Positions 44,290 to 54,208 are shown, counted from the first letter of the stretch. The stretch is DNA of 64,000 nucleotides from Bacteroidaceae bacterium (GCA_017557635.1 JAFYYH010000008.1:1-64000), one strand, 5' to 3'. The notes: generated from the sequence alone by a model not told the origin. Program-made: numbers and translations.

Positions 44290-44880
44290 ATGAACATAGC
44301 AATAGTCAAATACAATGCCGGAAACATACACTCGGTCATAAATGCGCTGGGAAGACTTGGCGTGAAAGCACTGCTGACCGACAATGAAGAAGAACTCAGA
44401 GGGGCCGATAAAGTTATCTTTCCGGGTGTCGGTGAAGCCAGCACCACAATGGAGTACCTCCGCGCCCACAATCTGGACCGCATAATCAGGGATCTCAAGC
44501 AGCCTGTCCTGGGTATCTGCCTTGGCCAGCAGCTCATGTGCAGCCGCAGCGAGGAGGGCAATGCCGAGTGCCTGGGCATATTTGACGTTCCCGTGCTCAA
44601 GTTCAACCCGCAGCGTCATGAGGACAAGGTTCCGCATATGGGCTGGAACACCATCGAGACCGACGGCAAAGGCATCTTCAAGGGATTTGACAAACCCGAA
44701 TACGTTTACTTTGTACACAGCTTCTACGTTCCCGTCTGCGACTGGACCGCAGCCAAGACGGATTACATACTCCCGTTCAGCGCATCACTGCACAAGGACA
44801 ACTTCTACGCCACCCAGTTCCACCCCGAAAAGAGCGGATCGACCGGAGAGCGTATACTTAAGAAATTTCTTGACATTTAA
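44290..44880 (+). CDS. hisH: Imidazole glycerol phosphate synthase, glutaminase subunit
   Basis: 196 residues. A class I glutamine amidotransferase with the nucleophile Cys in LGICLGQQLM and the His-Glu pair in QFHPEKSG. It supplies ammonia to HisF for the imidazole ring of histidine. The start is the ATG at 44290. First gene of hisH-hisA-hisF-hisIE, 3 bp before hisA. Confidence 0.96.
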   Translation: MNIAIVKYNAGNIHSVINALGRLGVKALLTDNEEELRGADKVIFPGVGEASTTMEYLRAHNLDRIIRDLKQPVLGICLGQQLMCSRSEEGNAECLGIFDVPVLKFNPQRHEDKVPHMGWNTIETDGKGIFKGFDKPEYVYFVHSFYVPVCDWTAAKTDYILPFSASLHKDNFYATQFHPEKSGSTGERILKKFLDI

Positions 44881-44883
44881 GCC

Positions 44884-45606
44884 ATGGATATCATTCCTGC
44901 GATAGATATAATAGACGGCAAATGCGTAAGACTCACCAAGGGTGACTACAACGCCTGCAAGACCTACAGCGACAATCCCCTGGACATGGCACTGCGTTTC
45001 CAGGATGCCGGCATCCGCAGACTCCATCTGGTAGACCTGGACGGAGCCAAGAGCAAGCACATTGTCAACTACCCCACTCTTGAAGCCATAGCCGGACACA
45101 CCGACCTGACCGTTGACTTCGGAGGCGGCATCAAATCCACATCTGACCTGGAGACGGCACTTGGATGCGGAGCCGCAATGGTAACCATAGGCAGTACAGC
45201 CGTTACCGACTCCGAACTCATGGCAAAGTGGATTGAAGATTTCGGTCAGGAGCACATAATCCTTGGGGCCGATGCCCGCGACGGAAAGATATCGGTCAAC
45301 GGATGGAAAGAGGACAGCACACTGTTGCTGAGCGACTTTATCCGTGACTACATGCAGAAGGGAATAACTCAGGTTCTCTGCACGGACATCAACAAGGACG
45401 GCATGCTGCAAGGTCCTTCAGTTGACCTCTACCGCAGCCTGCTCAAGGAGTTCCCGGGCATATACCTGATTGCCAGCGGAGGTGTAAGTTCGGTTGAAGA
45501 CCTGATCAATCTGAAGAATGCCGGACTGCCCGCAGCAATAGTAGGCAAAGCCTATTACGAGGGCCGCATAACGCTGGAGCAACTTTCACAACTAAGCCAA
45601 GAGTAA
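44884..45606 (+). CDS. hisA: ProFAR isomerase
   Basis: 240 residues, a beta/alpha barrel that opens the ProFAR sugar ring to PRFAR. Catalytic Asp lies near the start ([15 protein letters not shown]) and the second in strand 5 (TDINKDGML). Phosphate-binding repeats are DFGGGIKS and [11 protein letters not shown]. Spaced 3 bp from both hisH and hisF. Confidence 0.96.
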   Translation: MDIIPAIDIIDGKCVRLTKGDYNACKTYSDNPLDMALRFQDAGIRRLHLVDLDGAKSKHIVNYPTLEAIAGHTDLTVDFGGGIKSTSDLETALGCGAAMVTIGSTAVTDSELMAKWIEDFGQEHIILGADARDGKISVNGWKEDSTLLLSDFIRDYMQKGITQVLCTDINKDGMLQGPSVDLYRSLLKEFPGIYLIASGGVSSVEDLINLKNAGLPAAIVGKAYYEGRITLEQLSQLSQE

Positions 45607-45609
45607 ACC

Positions 45610-46365
45610 ATGTTAGCAAAGCGAATAATACCCTGTCTTGACATCTGCAAAGGACGCACCGTAAAGGGCACCAACTTTGTAAACCTGCGTGATGCGGGTG
45701 ATCCTGTCGAGCTGGGAAAACTATACAGTGAGCAGGGTGCCGACGAACTGGTATTTCTGGACATCACAGCCTCGTTCGAGGAGAGAAAAACTTTTACAGA
45801 TCTGGTTGAGCGCATAGCCGCCAACATATCAATCCCCTTCACCGTAGGCGGAGGCATTCATGAGCTCAAGGACGTGGAGCGACTGCTCAAGGCCGGAGCC
45901 GATAAGGTATCGGTCAACTCGGCCGCAATCAAGAACCCTAAGCTGATTGACGAGATAGCCCTCAACTTCGGCTCTCAGGTATGCGTGGCAGCCATTGACG
46001 CCAAGCAGACCGATGAGGGATGGCGCTGCTTCCTGAACGGAGGCCGCGTACCGACCGACCGCATGCTCTTTGAGTGGGCGCACGAGTGCTGCGAGCGCGG
46101 TGCCGGCGAGATACTCTTTACCAGCATGGATCATGACGGAGTAAAGCAGGGATTCGCCAATGAGGCCCTGAGACATCTTTCAGATGAGCTCAGCATACCA
46201 ATCATTGCATCGGGCGGAGCAGGCGCCAAGGAGCATTTCCGCGATGCATTTTTAGAGGGTCACGCAGATGCCGCACTGGCTGCCAGCGTTTTTCACTTCG
46301 GTGAGATACCGATTCCCGAATTAAAACAGTACCTTTGCGACTTGAAAATTCCTATAAGATTATAA
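45610..46365 (+). CDS. hisF: Imidazole glycerol phosphate synthase, cyclase subunit
   Basis: 251 residues, a barrel related to HisA. Catalytic Asp residues are in [15 protein letters not shown] and [12 protein letters not shown]. Phosphate sites are TVGGGIHEL and [11 protein letters not shown]. It forms imidazole glycerol phosphate and AICAR with ammonia from HisH. Confidence 0.97.
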   Translation: MLAKRIIPCLDICKGRTVKGTNFVNLRDAGDPVELGKLYSEQGADELVFLDITASFEERKTFTDLVERIAANISIPFTVGGGIHELKDVERLLKAGADKVSVNSAAIKNPKLIDEIALNFGSQVCVAAIDAKQTDEGWRCFLNGGRVPTDRMLFEWAHECCERGAGEILFTSMDHDGVKQGFANEALRHLSDELSIPIIASGGAGAKEHFRDAFLEGHADAALAASVFHFGEIPIPELKQYLCDLKIPIRL

Positions 46366-46377
46366 TTATACCATAAG

Positions 46378-46974
46378 ATGGATATTGATTTCGAAAAAAT
46401 GGGCGGTCTTGTACCCGCAATCATCCAGGACAATGTAACACGCAAGGTCCTGATGTTAGGTTTCATGAACAAGGAGGCCTATGACAAGACCGTAGAGACC
46501 GGAAAAGTCACATTCTGGAGCCGCACCAGAAACTGCCTTTGGACCAAGGGCGAGACAAGCGGCAACTTCCTTAACGTCAAGGAGATCCTTCTTGACTGCG
46601 ACAAGGACACCCTGCTCATCAAGGCACGTCCCGAGGGCCCCGTATGCCATACAGGCGCCGATACATGCTGGAACGAGCAGAACAGCGTCGATCTGAACTT
46701 CCTCTCTTATCTGCAGGATTTCATTGACCGCCGCTTCAAGGAGATGCCCGAAGGCTCATACACCACATCACTCTTCAAGAGCGGCGTGAACCGTATGGCT
46801 CAGAAGGTCGGTGAAGAGGCTGTTGAGACCGTAATCGAGGCCACCAACGGTACTGACGACCGCCTGATTTATGAGGCATCGGACCTTATCTACCACCTCA
46901 TTGTGCTGCTCACCTCTAAGGGACACCGCATTGAGGAACTGGCTGCCGAACTGGTAAAACGTCACAAAGAATAA
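46378..46974 (+). CDS. hisI: Bifunctional phosphoribosyl-AMP cyclohydrolase / PR-ATP pyrophosphohydrolase
   Basis: 198 residues. The HisI cyclohydrolase part (about 1-105) has WSRTRNCLWTKGETSGN and the zinc Cys in DCDKDTLL and GPVCHTGADTCW. The HisE pyrophosphohydrolase part (about 110-198) has QKVGEEAVETVIEA and YEASDLIYHLIVLL. A hisIE fusion is common. It catalyses histidine steps 2 and 3. Its stop codon touches the start codon of ftsE. Confidence 0.96.
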   Translation: MDIDFEKMGGLVPAIIQDNVTRKVLMLGFMNKEAYDKTVETGKVTFWSRTRNCLWTKGETSGNFLNVKEILLDCDKDTLLIKARPEGPVCHTGADTCWNEQNSVDLNFLSYLQDFIDRRFKEMPEGSYTTSLFKSGVNRMAQKVGEEAVETVIEATNGTDDRLIYEASDLIYHLIVLLTSKGHRIEELAAELVKRHKE

Positions 46975-47709
46975 ATGGATATTATCGATTATCGCAACGT
47001 TGAGGTCCGCCAGGAGGATATGTTCGTCCTTGGCGACGTCACATTTACGGTACAGGAAGGTGATTTTGTCTATCTCATAGGCAAGGTAGGTTCCGGAAAG
47101 AGTTCGCTCTTCAAGACACTCTACTGTGAGATTGACGTACTCTGCCCCATGCCTGACAGCCATGCCATCGTGCTGGGCATGGACCTGATGGCCATCAAGA
47201 AGCGCCAGATTCCGCGTCTGCGCCGCCAGATGGGCATAGTATTTCAGGATTTCCAGTTGCTTACCGACCGCAACGTATTCGATAATCTGAGTTTCGTACT
47301 CAAATCCACAGGCTGGAAAGACAAGAAACTCATACACCAGAAGATATTCCAGGTACTGGGACTGGTAGGCATGGACACCAAAGGCTACAAGATGCCGCAT
47401 GAACTCTCCGGCGGAGAGCAGCAGCGTATCTGCATAGCCCGTGCCCTGCTCAATGACCCCAAACTGATACTGGCCGATGAGCCCACCGGCAATCTGGACC
47501 CCGAGACAGGCCACCAGATCATGGAGATTCTCCACAAAGTGGGACAGAGCGGCACCACCATCCTGATGATCACCCACAACCTGCAATGGATCCAGGAGTT
47601 CCCCGGACGCGTATTCAAGTGCCAGGGACGCAAGCTGCTGGTCGATGCAGACCCCACGGTATCACAGCAGGATGATGACGACAATGTAGAACAACCCGAA
47701 AAACAATAA
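46975..47709 (+). CDS. ftsE: FtsE-like ABC transporter ATPase
   Basis: 244 residues. Walker A is GKVGSGKSS, the Q loop VFQDFQLL, the signature LSGGEQQR, Walker [12 protein letters not shown] and the switch His in MITHN. It matches FtsE, which with FtsX couples division to septal cell-wall hydrolysis. An acidic and polar tail (about 225-244, [16 protein letters not shown]) is unusual in length. The ATG begins directly after the hisI stop, so it is translated in a biosynthetic operon. No ftsX is adjacent; an FtsX/LolE-like permease end lies 16 kb away. Confidence 0.88.
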   Translation: MDIIDYRNVEVRQEDMFVLGDVTFTVQEGDFVYLIGKVGSGKSSLFKTLYCEIDVLCPMPDSHAIVLGMDLMAIKKRQIPRLRRQMGIVFQDFQLLTDRNVFDNLSFVLKSTGWKDKKLIHQKIFQVLGLVGMDTKGYKMPHELSGGEQQRICIARALLNDPKLILADEPTGNLDPETGHQIMEILHKVGQSGTTILMITHNLQWIQEFPGRVFKCQGRKLLVDADPTVSQQDDDDNVEQPEKQ

Positions 47710-47713
47710 TAAC

Positions 47714-49036
47714 ATGAAAGTATTGAAATTCGGCGGAACATCAGTAGGAACTCCGCAGCGAATGAAAGAAGTGAGCCGCCTGGTCACAGAAGACGGACAG
47801 CAGAAACTGGTAGTCCTTTCAGCCATGTCAGGCACAACCAACTCACTGGTAGAGATTGCCCAATACCTTTACGGAGGCAATAAGGCAGGTGCAGACGATG
47901 TTATCAACCGTCTGCGTGCCAAGTACTACGCCCATGTACCCGAGCTCCTGGACAAGAAGGAGAATCAGGATGAGTTGCAGAAGTTCCTCGAGGAGAAGTT
48001 CAACTATCTCCAGTCATTCTACATTGACGGTTTCTCAGAGAAAGAAGAGAAGATAATACTTGCTCAGGGCGAGCTTATCTCAACATATATGGTCACCTGC
48101 TACCTCAAGGAGCAGGGAATCAAGGCCGCATTGCTGCCGGCACTTGACTTCATGAAGACCAACGCCGATGCCGAGCCCGACATGCAGTTCATCTCAGAGA
48201 AGGCATCAGCACAGCTCAAAGCCGTTCCCGGCATGCAGATCTATATCACCCAGGGCTTTATCTGCCGCAACTATCAGGGTGACATCGACAACCTGCAGCG
48301 CGGAGGCAGCGACTACACCGCATCAATCCTTGGCGCAGCCATCAAGGCCGATGAGATCCAGATCTGGACCGATATCGACGGCATGCACAACAACGATCCC
48401 CGTGTAGTTGACAAGACCCAGCCCGTACGCCACCTCCACTTTGAGGAGGCAGCCGAGTTGGCATACTTCGGAGCCAAGATACTCCACCCCACCTGCATTC
48501 AGCCTGCCAAGGCAGCCAACATACCCGTACGTCTGCTCAACACCATGGAGCCCACCGCTCCCGGCACACTGATCGACAACCGCTCAGAGCCAGGCCGTAT
48601 AGCAGCCGTAGCAGCCAAGGACAAGATCACCGCAATCAAGATCAAGTCAAGCCGAATGCTGCTGGCACACGGTTTCCTCAAGAAGGTATTCGAGGTGTTT
48701 GAGACCTACCGCACATCAATCGATATGATCTGCACATCAGAGGTTGGTGTTTCAATGTCAATAGACAACACCAAGCATCTGGAGGAGATTGTAGCCGAGC
48801 TCAAGAAATACGGCACCGTAACCGTTGATAACGGAATGTGCATAGTATGCGTAGTAGGTGACATGGTATGGGAGAACCTGGGATTCGAGTCACGCGCCAT
48901 GGATGCTCTGTCCGATATCCCCGTACGTATGATCTCATACGGCGGAAGCAACTACAACATCTCATTCCTGATCAAGGAGAGTGATAAGAAAGCTGCCCTG
49001 CAGCGTTTGAGCGACGTACTCTTCAACAACAAGTAA
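47714..49036 (+). CDS. lysC: Aspartate kinase
   Basis: 440 residues, monofunctional. The kinase domain (about 1-290) starts [11 protein letters not shown] and has [14 protein letters not shown] and [12 protein letters not shown]. Two C-terminal ACT domains (about 300-440) include [10 protein letters not shown]. It phosphorylates aspartate on the way to lysine, methionine, threonine and diaminopimelate. No homoserine dehydrogenase is fused. It lies 4 bp after ftsE and 2 bp before lysA. Confidence 0.95.
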   Translation: MKVLKFGGTSVGTPQRMKEVSRLVTEDGQQKLVVLSAMSGTTNSLVEIAQYLYGGNKAGADDVINRLRAKYYAHVPELLDKKENQDELQKFLEEKFNYLQSFYIDGFSEKEEKIILAQGELISTYMVTCYLKEQGIKAALLPALDFMKTNADAEPDMQFISEKASAQLKAVPGMQIYITQGFICRNYQGDIDNLQRGGSDYTASILGAAIKADEIQIWTDIDGMHNNDPRVVDKTQPVRHLHFEEAAELAYFGAKILHPTCIQPAKAANIPVRLLNTMEPTAPGTLIDNRSEPGRIAAVAAKDKITAIKIKSSRMLLAHGFLKKVFEVFETYRTSIDMICTSEVGVSMSIDNTKHLEEIVAELKKYGTVTVDNGMCIVCVVGDMVWENLGFESRAMDALSDIPVRMISYGGSNYNISFLIKESDKKAALQRLSDVLFNNK

Positions 49037-49038
49037 AG

Positions 49039-50157
49039 ATGCGTACACCATACTACCAGTATGACCTGGGGATACTTCAAGCTACCCTCAAGTCAATAGA
49101 AGAATGCGTGGGAGGCAACCCTGACTGGCACGTGCATTATGCCATCAAGGCAAACGCCAATCCCCTGCTGCTCAAGCACATCAACGAATATGGTCTGGGA
49201 ATCGACTGTGTAAGCGGCGGTGAGATCCAAACTGCCCTGGATAACGGTTTCCCCGCATCCTCAATAGTATTCGCCGGAGTCGGCAAGGCCGATTGGGAGA
49301 TTGACCTGGCACTTAATGCCGGCATTGCCTGCTTCAACGTAGAGTCCGAGGCCGAACTCGACGTCATCGCCGAGCGTTGCGCCGCTCTTGGCAAGACCGC
49401 CCGCATTGCTCTGCGCGTCAATCCCGACGTCGATGCACACACCCACAAGAACATAACCACAGGAAAGGCAGAGAACAAGTTCGGCATCGAGATACCCATG
49501 CTCCTGCCCATCATCCGGAAGGCTCAGCAGAACCCCAGCTTTGTATTTGAGGGCCTTCATTTCCACATAGGCTCACAGATACTTGACATGGAGCCGTTCC
49601 ATATGCTCTGCCAGAAGGCAAATGACCTGCAGGATATGCTTGAGAAAGAGGGAATCAAGCTCAACAGCATCAATGTAGGCGGCGGCCTGGGTGTTGATTA
49701 TGTCAACCCTGAGCAGAATCCCGTTCCAAACTTCAGGGAGTACTTTGATATCTTCCGTAATGAACTTAAACTTCGTCCCGGACAGCAGCTCCACTTTGAG
49801 CTGGGCCGTGCCGTTGTTGCTCAGTGCGGACGTCTTGTCACCAAGGTGCTCTACGTAAAACAGGGAACAATAAAGAAGTTCGCCATTGTTGATGCCGGAT
49901 TCACCGAACTCATCCGCCCCGCCCTTTACGGAGCACATCACAAGATCGTGAACCTGACCTCAAACGGCCCGCTCCAGAAGTATGACGTGGTTGGTCCCAT
50001 CTGCGAATCATCGGACATATTCGGAAAAGACGAAATGCTACCGGAGGTTCACCGCGGTGACCTGATAGCACTCATGTCTGCCGGAGCGTATGGCGAAGCA
50101 ATGTCTTCACAGTACAATTGCCGTCCGCTTCCTCCGACCGAAGCAGGTAAGTTCTGA
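49039..50157 (+). CDS. lysA: Diaminopimelate decarboxylase
   Basis: 372 residues, slightly short for the family but complete. PLP Lys lies in HYAIKANANP. HIGSQI, GGGLGVDY and the C-terminal GPICESSDIFGKD with the Cys donated across the dimer, and SAGAYGEAMSSQYNCR, are all present. It makes lysine from meso-diaminopimelate. It is the last gene of the unit. Its TGA is directly followed by the stop of the converging gene (TGATCA), with no terminator in between. Confidence 0.95.
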   Translation: MRTPYYQYDLGILQATLKSIEECVGGNPDWHVHYAIKANANPLLLKHINEYGLGIDCVSGGEIQTALDNGFPASSIVFAGVGKADWEIDLALNAGIACFNVESEAELDVIAERCAALGKTARIALRVNPDVDAHTHKNITTGKAENKFGIEIPMLLPIIRKAQQNPSFVFEGLHFHIGSQILDMEPFHMLCQKANDLQDMLEKEGIKLNSINVGGGLGVDYVNPEQNPVPNFREYFDIFRNELKLRPGQQLHFELGRAVVAQCGRLVTKVLYVKQGTIKKFAIVDAGFTELIRPALYGAHHKIVNLTSNGPLQKYDVVGPICESSDIFGKDEMLPEVHRGDLIALMSAGAYGEAMSSQYNCRPLPPTEAGKF

Positions 50158-51222
50158 TCAGAACTTCCAGAGAATTCCTACTGATACCGGGAAGTCCCAG
50201 TAAAGCTGGCTGACATCGCCCTCAGTGTGTTCAAAAATACCGGCACCGCCGCTAATGTCGAATGCCAGGTTTTTGGTCAGGAATATGTCATATCCCAACT
50301 GGCAGGTAAAGAAATTCTCCGAGTGACGGCTTGTGGCAGGTTTTGCGTGGAATGAGAGGGAGAATGCCCCTAAGTCCAGTCCTGCACCAAGGCTCCATGT
50401 GAATCCGGGATTAAACACGCCCTGTTCAAACAGCGAGCCGGTGGTATAGCCTAAATCGCCCATCAGGGAGATACCGCCGCGGTTGCCCAAACGGCATTTG
50501 AACTGAATGACATCACGCATGTTTCCGGTCTGGGTAAAGAATTGCATCTGAGGAGAGAGAGAGACGTATGGAAACCTGTCGTCGGGTACGTTCCAGTTCT
50601 TGGCAACGCCAATTATCATTCCGGCCGATGCCGCCGCAACGACTGCTGCACCGATAAGAAGCGACTCATCATCAACCTTGGTCAGGTCCAGATCAGACGG
50701 TTTGGAACGGCTCGGAGTACTATGAGACTTGCTGTAACGGCTTGAATTGGAAGGAGTCCAGTTATCATAGTGACGGCCGTCATAGTAACGTGCGCGGTGA
50801 GTCACATCAAACCAGAACAGGTCGTGGTAGAAGTCGAACAGGTCAACCAGCAGCATGGCCAGTACGGGGTCATCGGGATCACTGGTTGAATACTTGTTTC
50901 CTTCGGCATCCATGGCACTGTAAACAATATTGTCTACAACCACCTCCTTTACAGGCTTGTCCACCGGAACCGGATCATGCAATTCGGCAACGGTGTCGGG
51001 CATGAACAGGTCATACATCACGGACTTGCTCTTGTCCTTATATATAAAATGGAACTGTGCGGTAATTTCGGCCGGTGAGTTCTTGTACATAGTCAGATAA
51101 CCGTTACCATCCTCGGCCTCGACCACTTCACCCCACACCAGCATATTCTGCTTATTCTTCTTTGCGTCCACAGTTGCGAACGGCAGCACGATGGCAAGCA
51201 TCAAAAACAACAACTTTTTCAT
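50158..51222 (-). CDS. Exported protein with predicted membrane beta-strands
   Basis: 354 residues, family not recognised. A signal peptide (about 1-20, ...VDAKK) is followed by an N-terminal beta-rich domain (about 25-110) and a Ser/Arg/Tyr-rich linker (about 145-180). A glycine/alanine-rich hydrophobic segment (LLIGAAVVAAASAGMIIGVA) comes next, then a C-terminal set of alternating strands (about 215-354) ending in GILWKF, as in small outer-membrane barrels. A degenerate -7 box TATCTTCG lies at 51247-51254 on the minus strand. It converges with lysA, stop against stop. Confidence 0.7.
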   Translation of the reverse strand: MKKLLFLMLAIVLPFATVDAKKNKQNMLVWGEVVEAEDGNGYLTMYKNSPAEITAQFHFIYKDKSKSVMYDLFMPDTVAELHDPVPVDKPVKEVVVDNIVYSAMDAEGNKYSTSDPDDPVLAMLLVDLFDFYHDLFWFDVTHRARYYDGRHYDNWTPSNSSRYSKSHSTPSRSKPSDLDLTKVDDESLLIGAAVVAAASAGMIIGVAKNWNVPDDRFPYVSLSPQMQFFTQTGNMRDVIQFKCRLGNRGGISLMGDLGYTTGSLFEQGVFNPGFTWSLGAGLDLGAFSLSFHAKPATSRHSENFFTCQLGYDIFLTKNLAFDISGGAGIFEHTEGDVSQLYWDFPVSVGILWKF

Positions 51223-51246
51223 AAGTGTTTCGGTTTATATCCGGTG

Positions 51247-51254
51247 CGAAGATA
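51247..51254 (-). promoter_or_regulatory. Degenerate -7 box of the 50158-51222 gene
   Basis: Minus-strand TATCTTCG, one base off TAnnTTTG, about 25 bp upstream of the start codon. Confidence 0.35.
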
Positions 51255-51328
51255 TAGAGGATAGTTTACCCGTGTAAGGTAATTTCCCTAAAAGATTCGG
51301 GGAAAAACCCTATTCTTGGAAAAACACG

Positions 51329-51336
51329 TATTTTTG
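51329..51336 (+). promoter_or_regulatory. -7 box directly before the YD-repeat gene
   Basis: TATTTTTG matches TAnnTTTG. Transcription should begin near 51343, at the start codon itself. Confidence 0.5.
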
Positions 51337-51343
51337 CAGGGTG

Positions 51344-52051
51344 ATGAGATACGTTACGGAATTCATTTCAGTTCTGTTGTGTGCACCCCTGTGCGCCCAG
51401 CCGCAGGCTACCGAAAACCTGCAGGGCAACGTGTCTTATTATGAAGAGACCACTTTCAACCTCTGGAGCATACGTCTGAACTCCGGCGATGCAGACGATG
51501 CCGGCCAGACCGTTCAGCAGATAAAGCGTCCGGAAAGCGTAACATGCCATGAGTTCGATGCCCGCGGACATGAAATCTCCTCCACCAGATATGTCCAGCG
51601 TGACGCGAATGTGGGCAGTCTGGGACGTGACGAGGATGGAAACATCAACTTCATTGCCAATGAAATAAGGCGTGAGGTCCCCGATACCAGGACGGTAATG
51701 GAATATGACGGTCAGGGAAAACTGACGTCACGCAAGACCTGGAGTTACAATCTGGGGGACAGCACACTGGTCGATACTGAAACCGGCAGCACTTACAAAT
51801 ACGACTCAGACAATTATCTGGTCCGATACACGGACCGCGACGGAATGACCGTCAAGTACTTCTACAATGAACGCGGCAACCTGATCAGACAGACCTCCGA
51901 GTGGAAGGACGGAGGTGTCCTGAACATAGTCTTTGAAGGCTTTGAATATGATGACTACGGGAACTGGACACGGTGTCTGAGGAAAGTAAAAGACCCGGGG
52001 CAGCCCCCCAGATCTGTCAAAGTCATCGAACGGAAATACACCTACCGCTAA
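51344..52051 (+). CDS. Exported protein with YD-repeat-like motifs
   Basis: 235 residues from the ATG at 51344; a GTG three bases earlier is an alternative. A signal peptide (about 1-19, ...PLCAQ) is followed by repeats of the YD/RHS kind: YDGQGKLTSRKTWSY, YDSDNYLVRYTDRDG, YFYNERGNLIRQTSEW and YDDYGNWTRC. There is no RHS core cage or toxin domain, so it is a small stand-alone beta protein of unknown role. The predicted transcription start coincides with the start codon, so the mRNA may be leaderless. Confidence 0.75.
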   Translation: MRYVTEFISVLLCAPLCAQPQATENLQGNVSYYEETTFNLWSIRLNSGDADDAGQTVQQIKRPESVTCHEFDARGHEISSTRYVQRDANVGSLGRDEDGNINFIANEIRREVPDTRTVMEYDGQGKLTSRKTWSYNLGDSTLVDTETGSTYKYDSDNYLVRYTDRDGMTVKYFYNERGNLIRQTSEWKDGGVLNIVFEGFEYDDYGNWTRCLRKVKDPGQPPRSVKVIERKYTYR

Positions 52052-52111
52052 CTTTCCCATTGCCCCGGTTACGAAGATGAATAATCTTTTCAGTTTATTG
52101 TGCATTTTTAT

Positions 52112-52119
52112 TATCTTTG
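52112..52119 (+). promoter_or_regulatory. -7 box of the AraC-type regulator gene
   Basis: TATCTTTG matches TAnnTTTG. TTTA at 52094-52097 is at about the right distance for a weak -33. The leader is about 33 nt. Confidence 0.55.
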
Positions 52120-52158
52120 CGATGCTTAAAAAAACTGACCGATAGTTCATTTCCGTAA

Positions 52159-53871
52159 ATGCTAAGAATAATAAAGGACGCTTGGATTGTGCCATTACTA
52201 TGGTTTGCTGTGACAGTAAGCTGCTCGGACAATCCCCAGAAATCAGAACCCGTTTCATCGGATCTCAAAACAATTTACACAGAAGGTGCTGCCATGAGCC
52301 GCCACCGCACCGATCCGGAGCGCGCGCTCATAATGATTGATTCAGCCGTAACCGTAGGTAACATAACAGCGGCAAGGGGTGAATATCTCAAAGCCGTAAC
52401 CTATTACGGCGGTTTACATGACTTGAAGGAATCAAAACGCATCTGCCTGGATTTCGCAAACAGTCCCCAGGCCGGCTCCGACAGCCTCACCCTTCAACGC
52501 ATTTATGACCTGCTGGCAACAATAGAATACAACAACGGCAATGATGTGCAGCTGATTCAGTACGCCACCGAGGCTTCGCGTCTGGCACACGCCCTGGATA
52601 TGCCTGACGAGGTTGGTGATATGGCGGGAATGATTGCCCGTTCCATGGCACGTACCGGCCAGGTTCAGGAGGGAATTGCAAAACTCAAGGAGACCATTGA
52701 CGAACTCATAAAGCTGGATACATATCCCGGAGTCAACGCATTCCATTCGGTAACCAAGCAGCTCCAGCATATCTATGTTGAGAATGATATGTTCCAGGAG
52801 ATGGTTGACCTGAGTATTCTTGCGCTTAACCGTATTGAGGAGTTTGAAAAGAACACGGAACGTTTCGGCGGAATGGACGACGATTACGATCCGTCCGACT
52901 TCATTGATTTCGCAAAAGGACAGACACTGGCATTCCGTACTGTCGCATATGCCCGCATGGGACTGAGAGCGGAGGCTAAACGTTCCGAGGCTCAGATGCG
53001 TCTCACTGACTGGAGCAAGACACCTGACTGCGAGAATATGATGAGCACTGCATATCTGCACCTTGGCGAATGGGACAAATTCGAGAAGGCCATGGATATA
53101 ATAGACGCCATGATCAGGGACACCATAAGCAGCAACTTTGTCACTGCGCTGGAGATACGTCTGGTAGGTGCACTGGAGCGTCATGACAAAGCCCAGGCCT
53201 TTGACTATCTGCAGCGCGCATACATCATAAAGGATTCCATAGCCAACCGCAACACACGCCAGCAGATGGCCGAACTCGCCACCGCATATCACCTTCAGGA
53301 AGAAACTCTGGCCCACCAGCAGGATATCCTGGCCCGCGAGAAAGCTGAATCCAAGGCTCATCTGTATCTGGTAATAGGATTGAGCGTTGTACTGTTCTGT
53401 CTCTTCTTCAGTTACAAATGGAGAGAGACGCTCATCAAGAACCGCAAACTCTACGAACTCATAAACAGTCAGCCGCAGAACACCCAGCCGGAAACTGTCT
53501 CTGAGTCCGATAACTACGCACCCGAATCCAAGGAGATGGCCCTTTACAACAGGATATGCAATCTTATGTCAACTGACAGGCTCTACTCCAATCCTGACAT
53601 GACACGCAGTGACCTGGCCGGAAAACTTGCCACAAACGAGCACTACATAGCAGATGCCATACGTGAAGGCTCCGGCGGAAAGACATTCCTGCAGTACGTG
53701 AACATGTACCGTCTGAACAGTGCAACCACAATGCTTGCCCAGACAGACGATCCAATAGAGCAGATTGCACTGGCTACAGGTTTCAGCAACCGCCGTACAT
53801 TCAACCGAATTTTCTTTAATGAATACGGAATGTCACCGACCGACTTCCGCAGAGCAGCCAAATCGTCATAA
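52159..53871 (+). CDS. Membrane-spanning TPR / AraC-type transcriptional regulator
   Basis: 570 residues. The N-terminus is a signal sequence with a possible lipobox (TVSC, Cys22). TPR-like helical repeats fill about 35-390 (for example NITAARGEYLKAVTYYGGL, ALERHDKAQAFDYLQRAY), ending in a coiled stretch. One membrane helix lies at about 399-417 (LYLVIGLSVVLFCLFFSY). The C-terminal AraC double helix-turn-helix (about 465-570) has LAGKLATNEHYIADAI and IEQIALATGFSNRRTFNRIFFNEYGMSP. The layout implies a periplasmic sensor and a cytoplasmic DNA-binding domain on one chain, as in several Bacteroidetes regulators. The genes after it are its likely targets. Confidence 0.88.
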   Translation: MLRIIKDAWIVPLLWFAVTVSCSDNPQKSEPVSSDLKTIYTEGAAMSRHRTDPERALIMIDSAVTVGNITAARGEYLKAVTYYGGLHDLKESKRICLDFANSPQAGSDSLTLQRIYDLLATIEYNNGNDVQLIQYATEASRLAHALDMPDEVGDMAGMIARSMARTGQVQEGIAKLKETIDELIKLDTYPGVNAFHSVTKQLQHIYVENDMFQEMVDLSILALNRIEEFEKNTERFGGMDDDYDPSDFIDFAKGQTLAFRTVAYARMGLRAEAKRSEAQMRLTDWSKTPDCENMMSTAYLHLGEWDKFEKAMDIIDAMIRDTISSNFVTALEIRLVGALERHDKAQAFDYLQRAYIIKDSIANRNTRQQMAELATAYHLQEETLAHQQDILAREKAESKAHLYLVIGLSVVLFCLFFSYKWRETLIKNRKLYELINSQPQNTQPETVSESDNYAPESKEMALYNRICNLMSTDRLYSNPDMTRSDLAGKLATNEHYIADAIREGSGGKTFLQYVNMYRLNSATTMLAQTDDPIEQIALATGFSNRRTFNRIFFNEYGMSPTDFRRAAKSS

Positions 53872-53998
53872 TGCAAGCATTTTGCATATTTATAAGCAAT
53901 CCGGATATTTCTCCGGAATTGACCTATTAATTTCCTGTTCTGTCCTATGCTTGCTTATTATATTATGTCTATTTGCAGTGTCATATTGATTCACCTTA

Positions 53999-54208
53999 AT
54001 GAACACCGGAATTCCGTTCATAGTATCGGTCGCAATAGCCGCTACGCTGGTCAGCATCATCATAATACTGGCCATAGCGTTTCTATATTACCGATGGCGC
54101 TGCAAGGAACTTGTAGCGGGATTCGCCAAGTTCATCAAGGAAAATGCCCTGCTTCACAAACAGATGGACGAAATGAGAAAACAGCTTGAAAGCAAGGCGA
54201 ATCAATAG
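53999..54208 (+). CDS. Small single-pass membrane protein
   Basis: 69 residues, family not recognised. One hydrophobic helix (about 6-31, SVAIAATLVSIIIILAIAFL) is followed by a charged helical tail (about 36-66, with heptad-like LLHKQMDEMRKQLESK) suited to a short coiled coil. The N-terminus is probably outside and the tail in the cytoplasm by the positive-inside rule (YYRWRCK after the helix). It lies between the AraC-type regulator and the giant gene in the same direction. No good Shine-Dalgarno site is visible, and it could be a chance frame, but the clear helix and position favour a real gene. Confidence 0.55.
   Translation: MNTGIPFIVSVAIAATLVSIIIILAIAFLYYRWRCKELVAGFAKFIKENALLHKQMDEMRKQLESKANQ

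Noticed and set aside
46768-47586. 272-residue frame opposite hisI and ftsE
   Set aside because: Antisense to two conserved genes, with no promoter or recognisable domain.
47600-47720. Lysine riboswitch before lysC
   Set aside because: lysC begins 4 bp after ftsE inside an operon; there is no leader.
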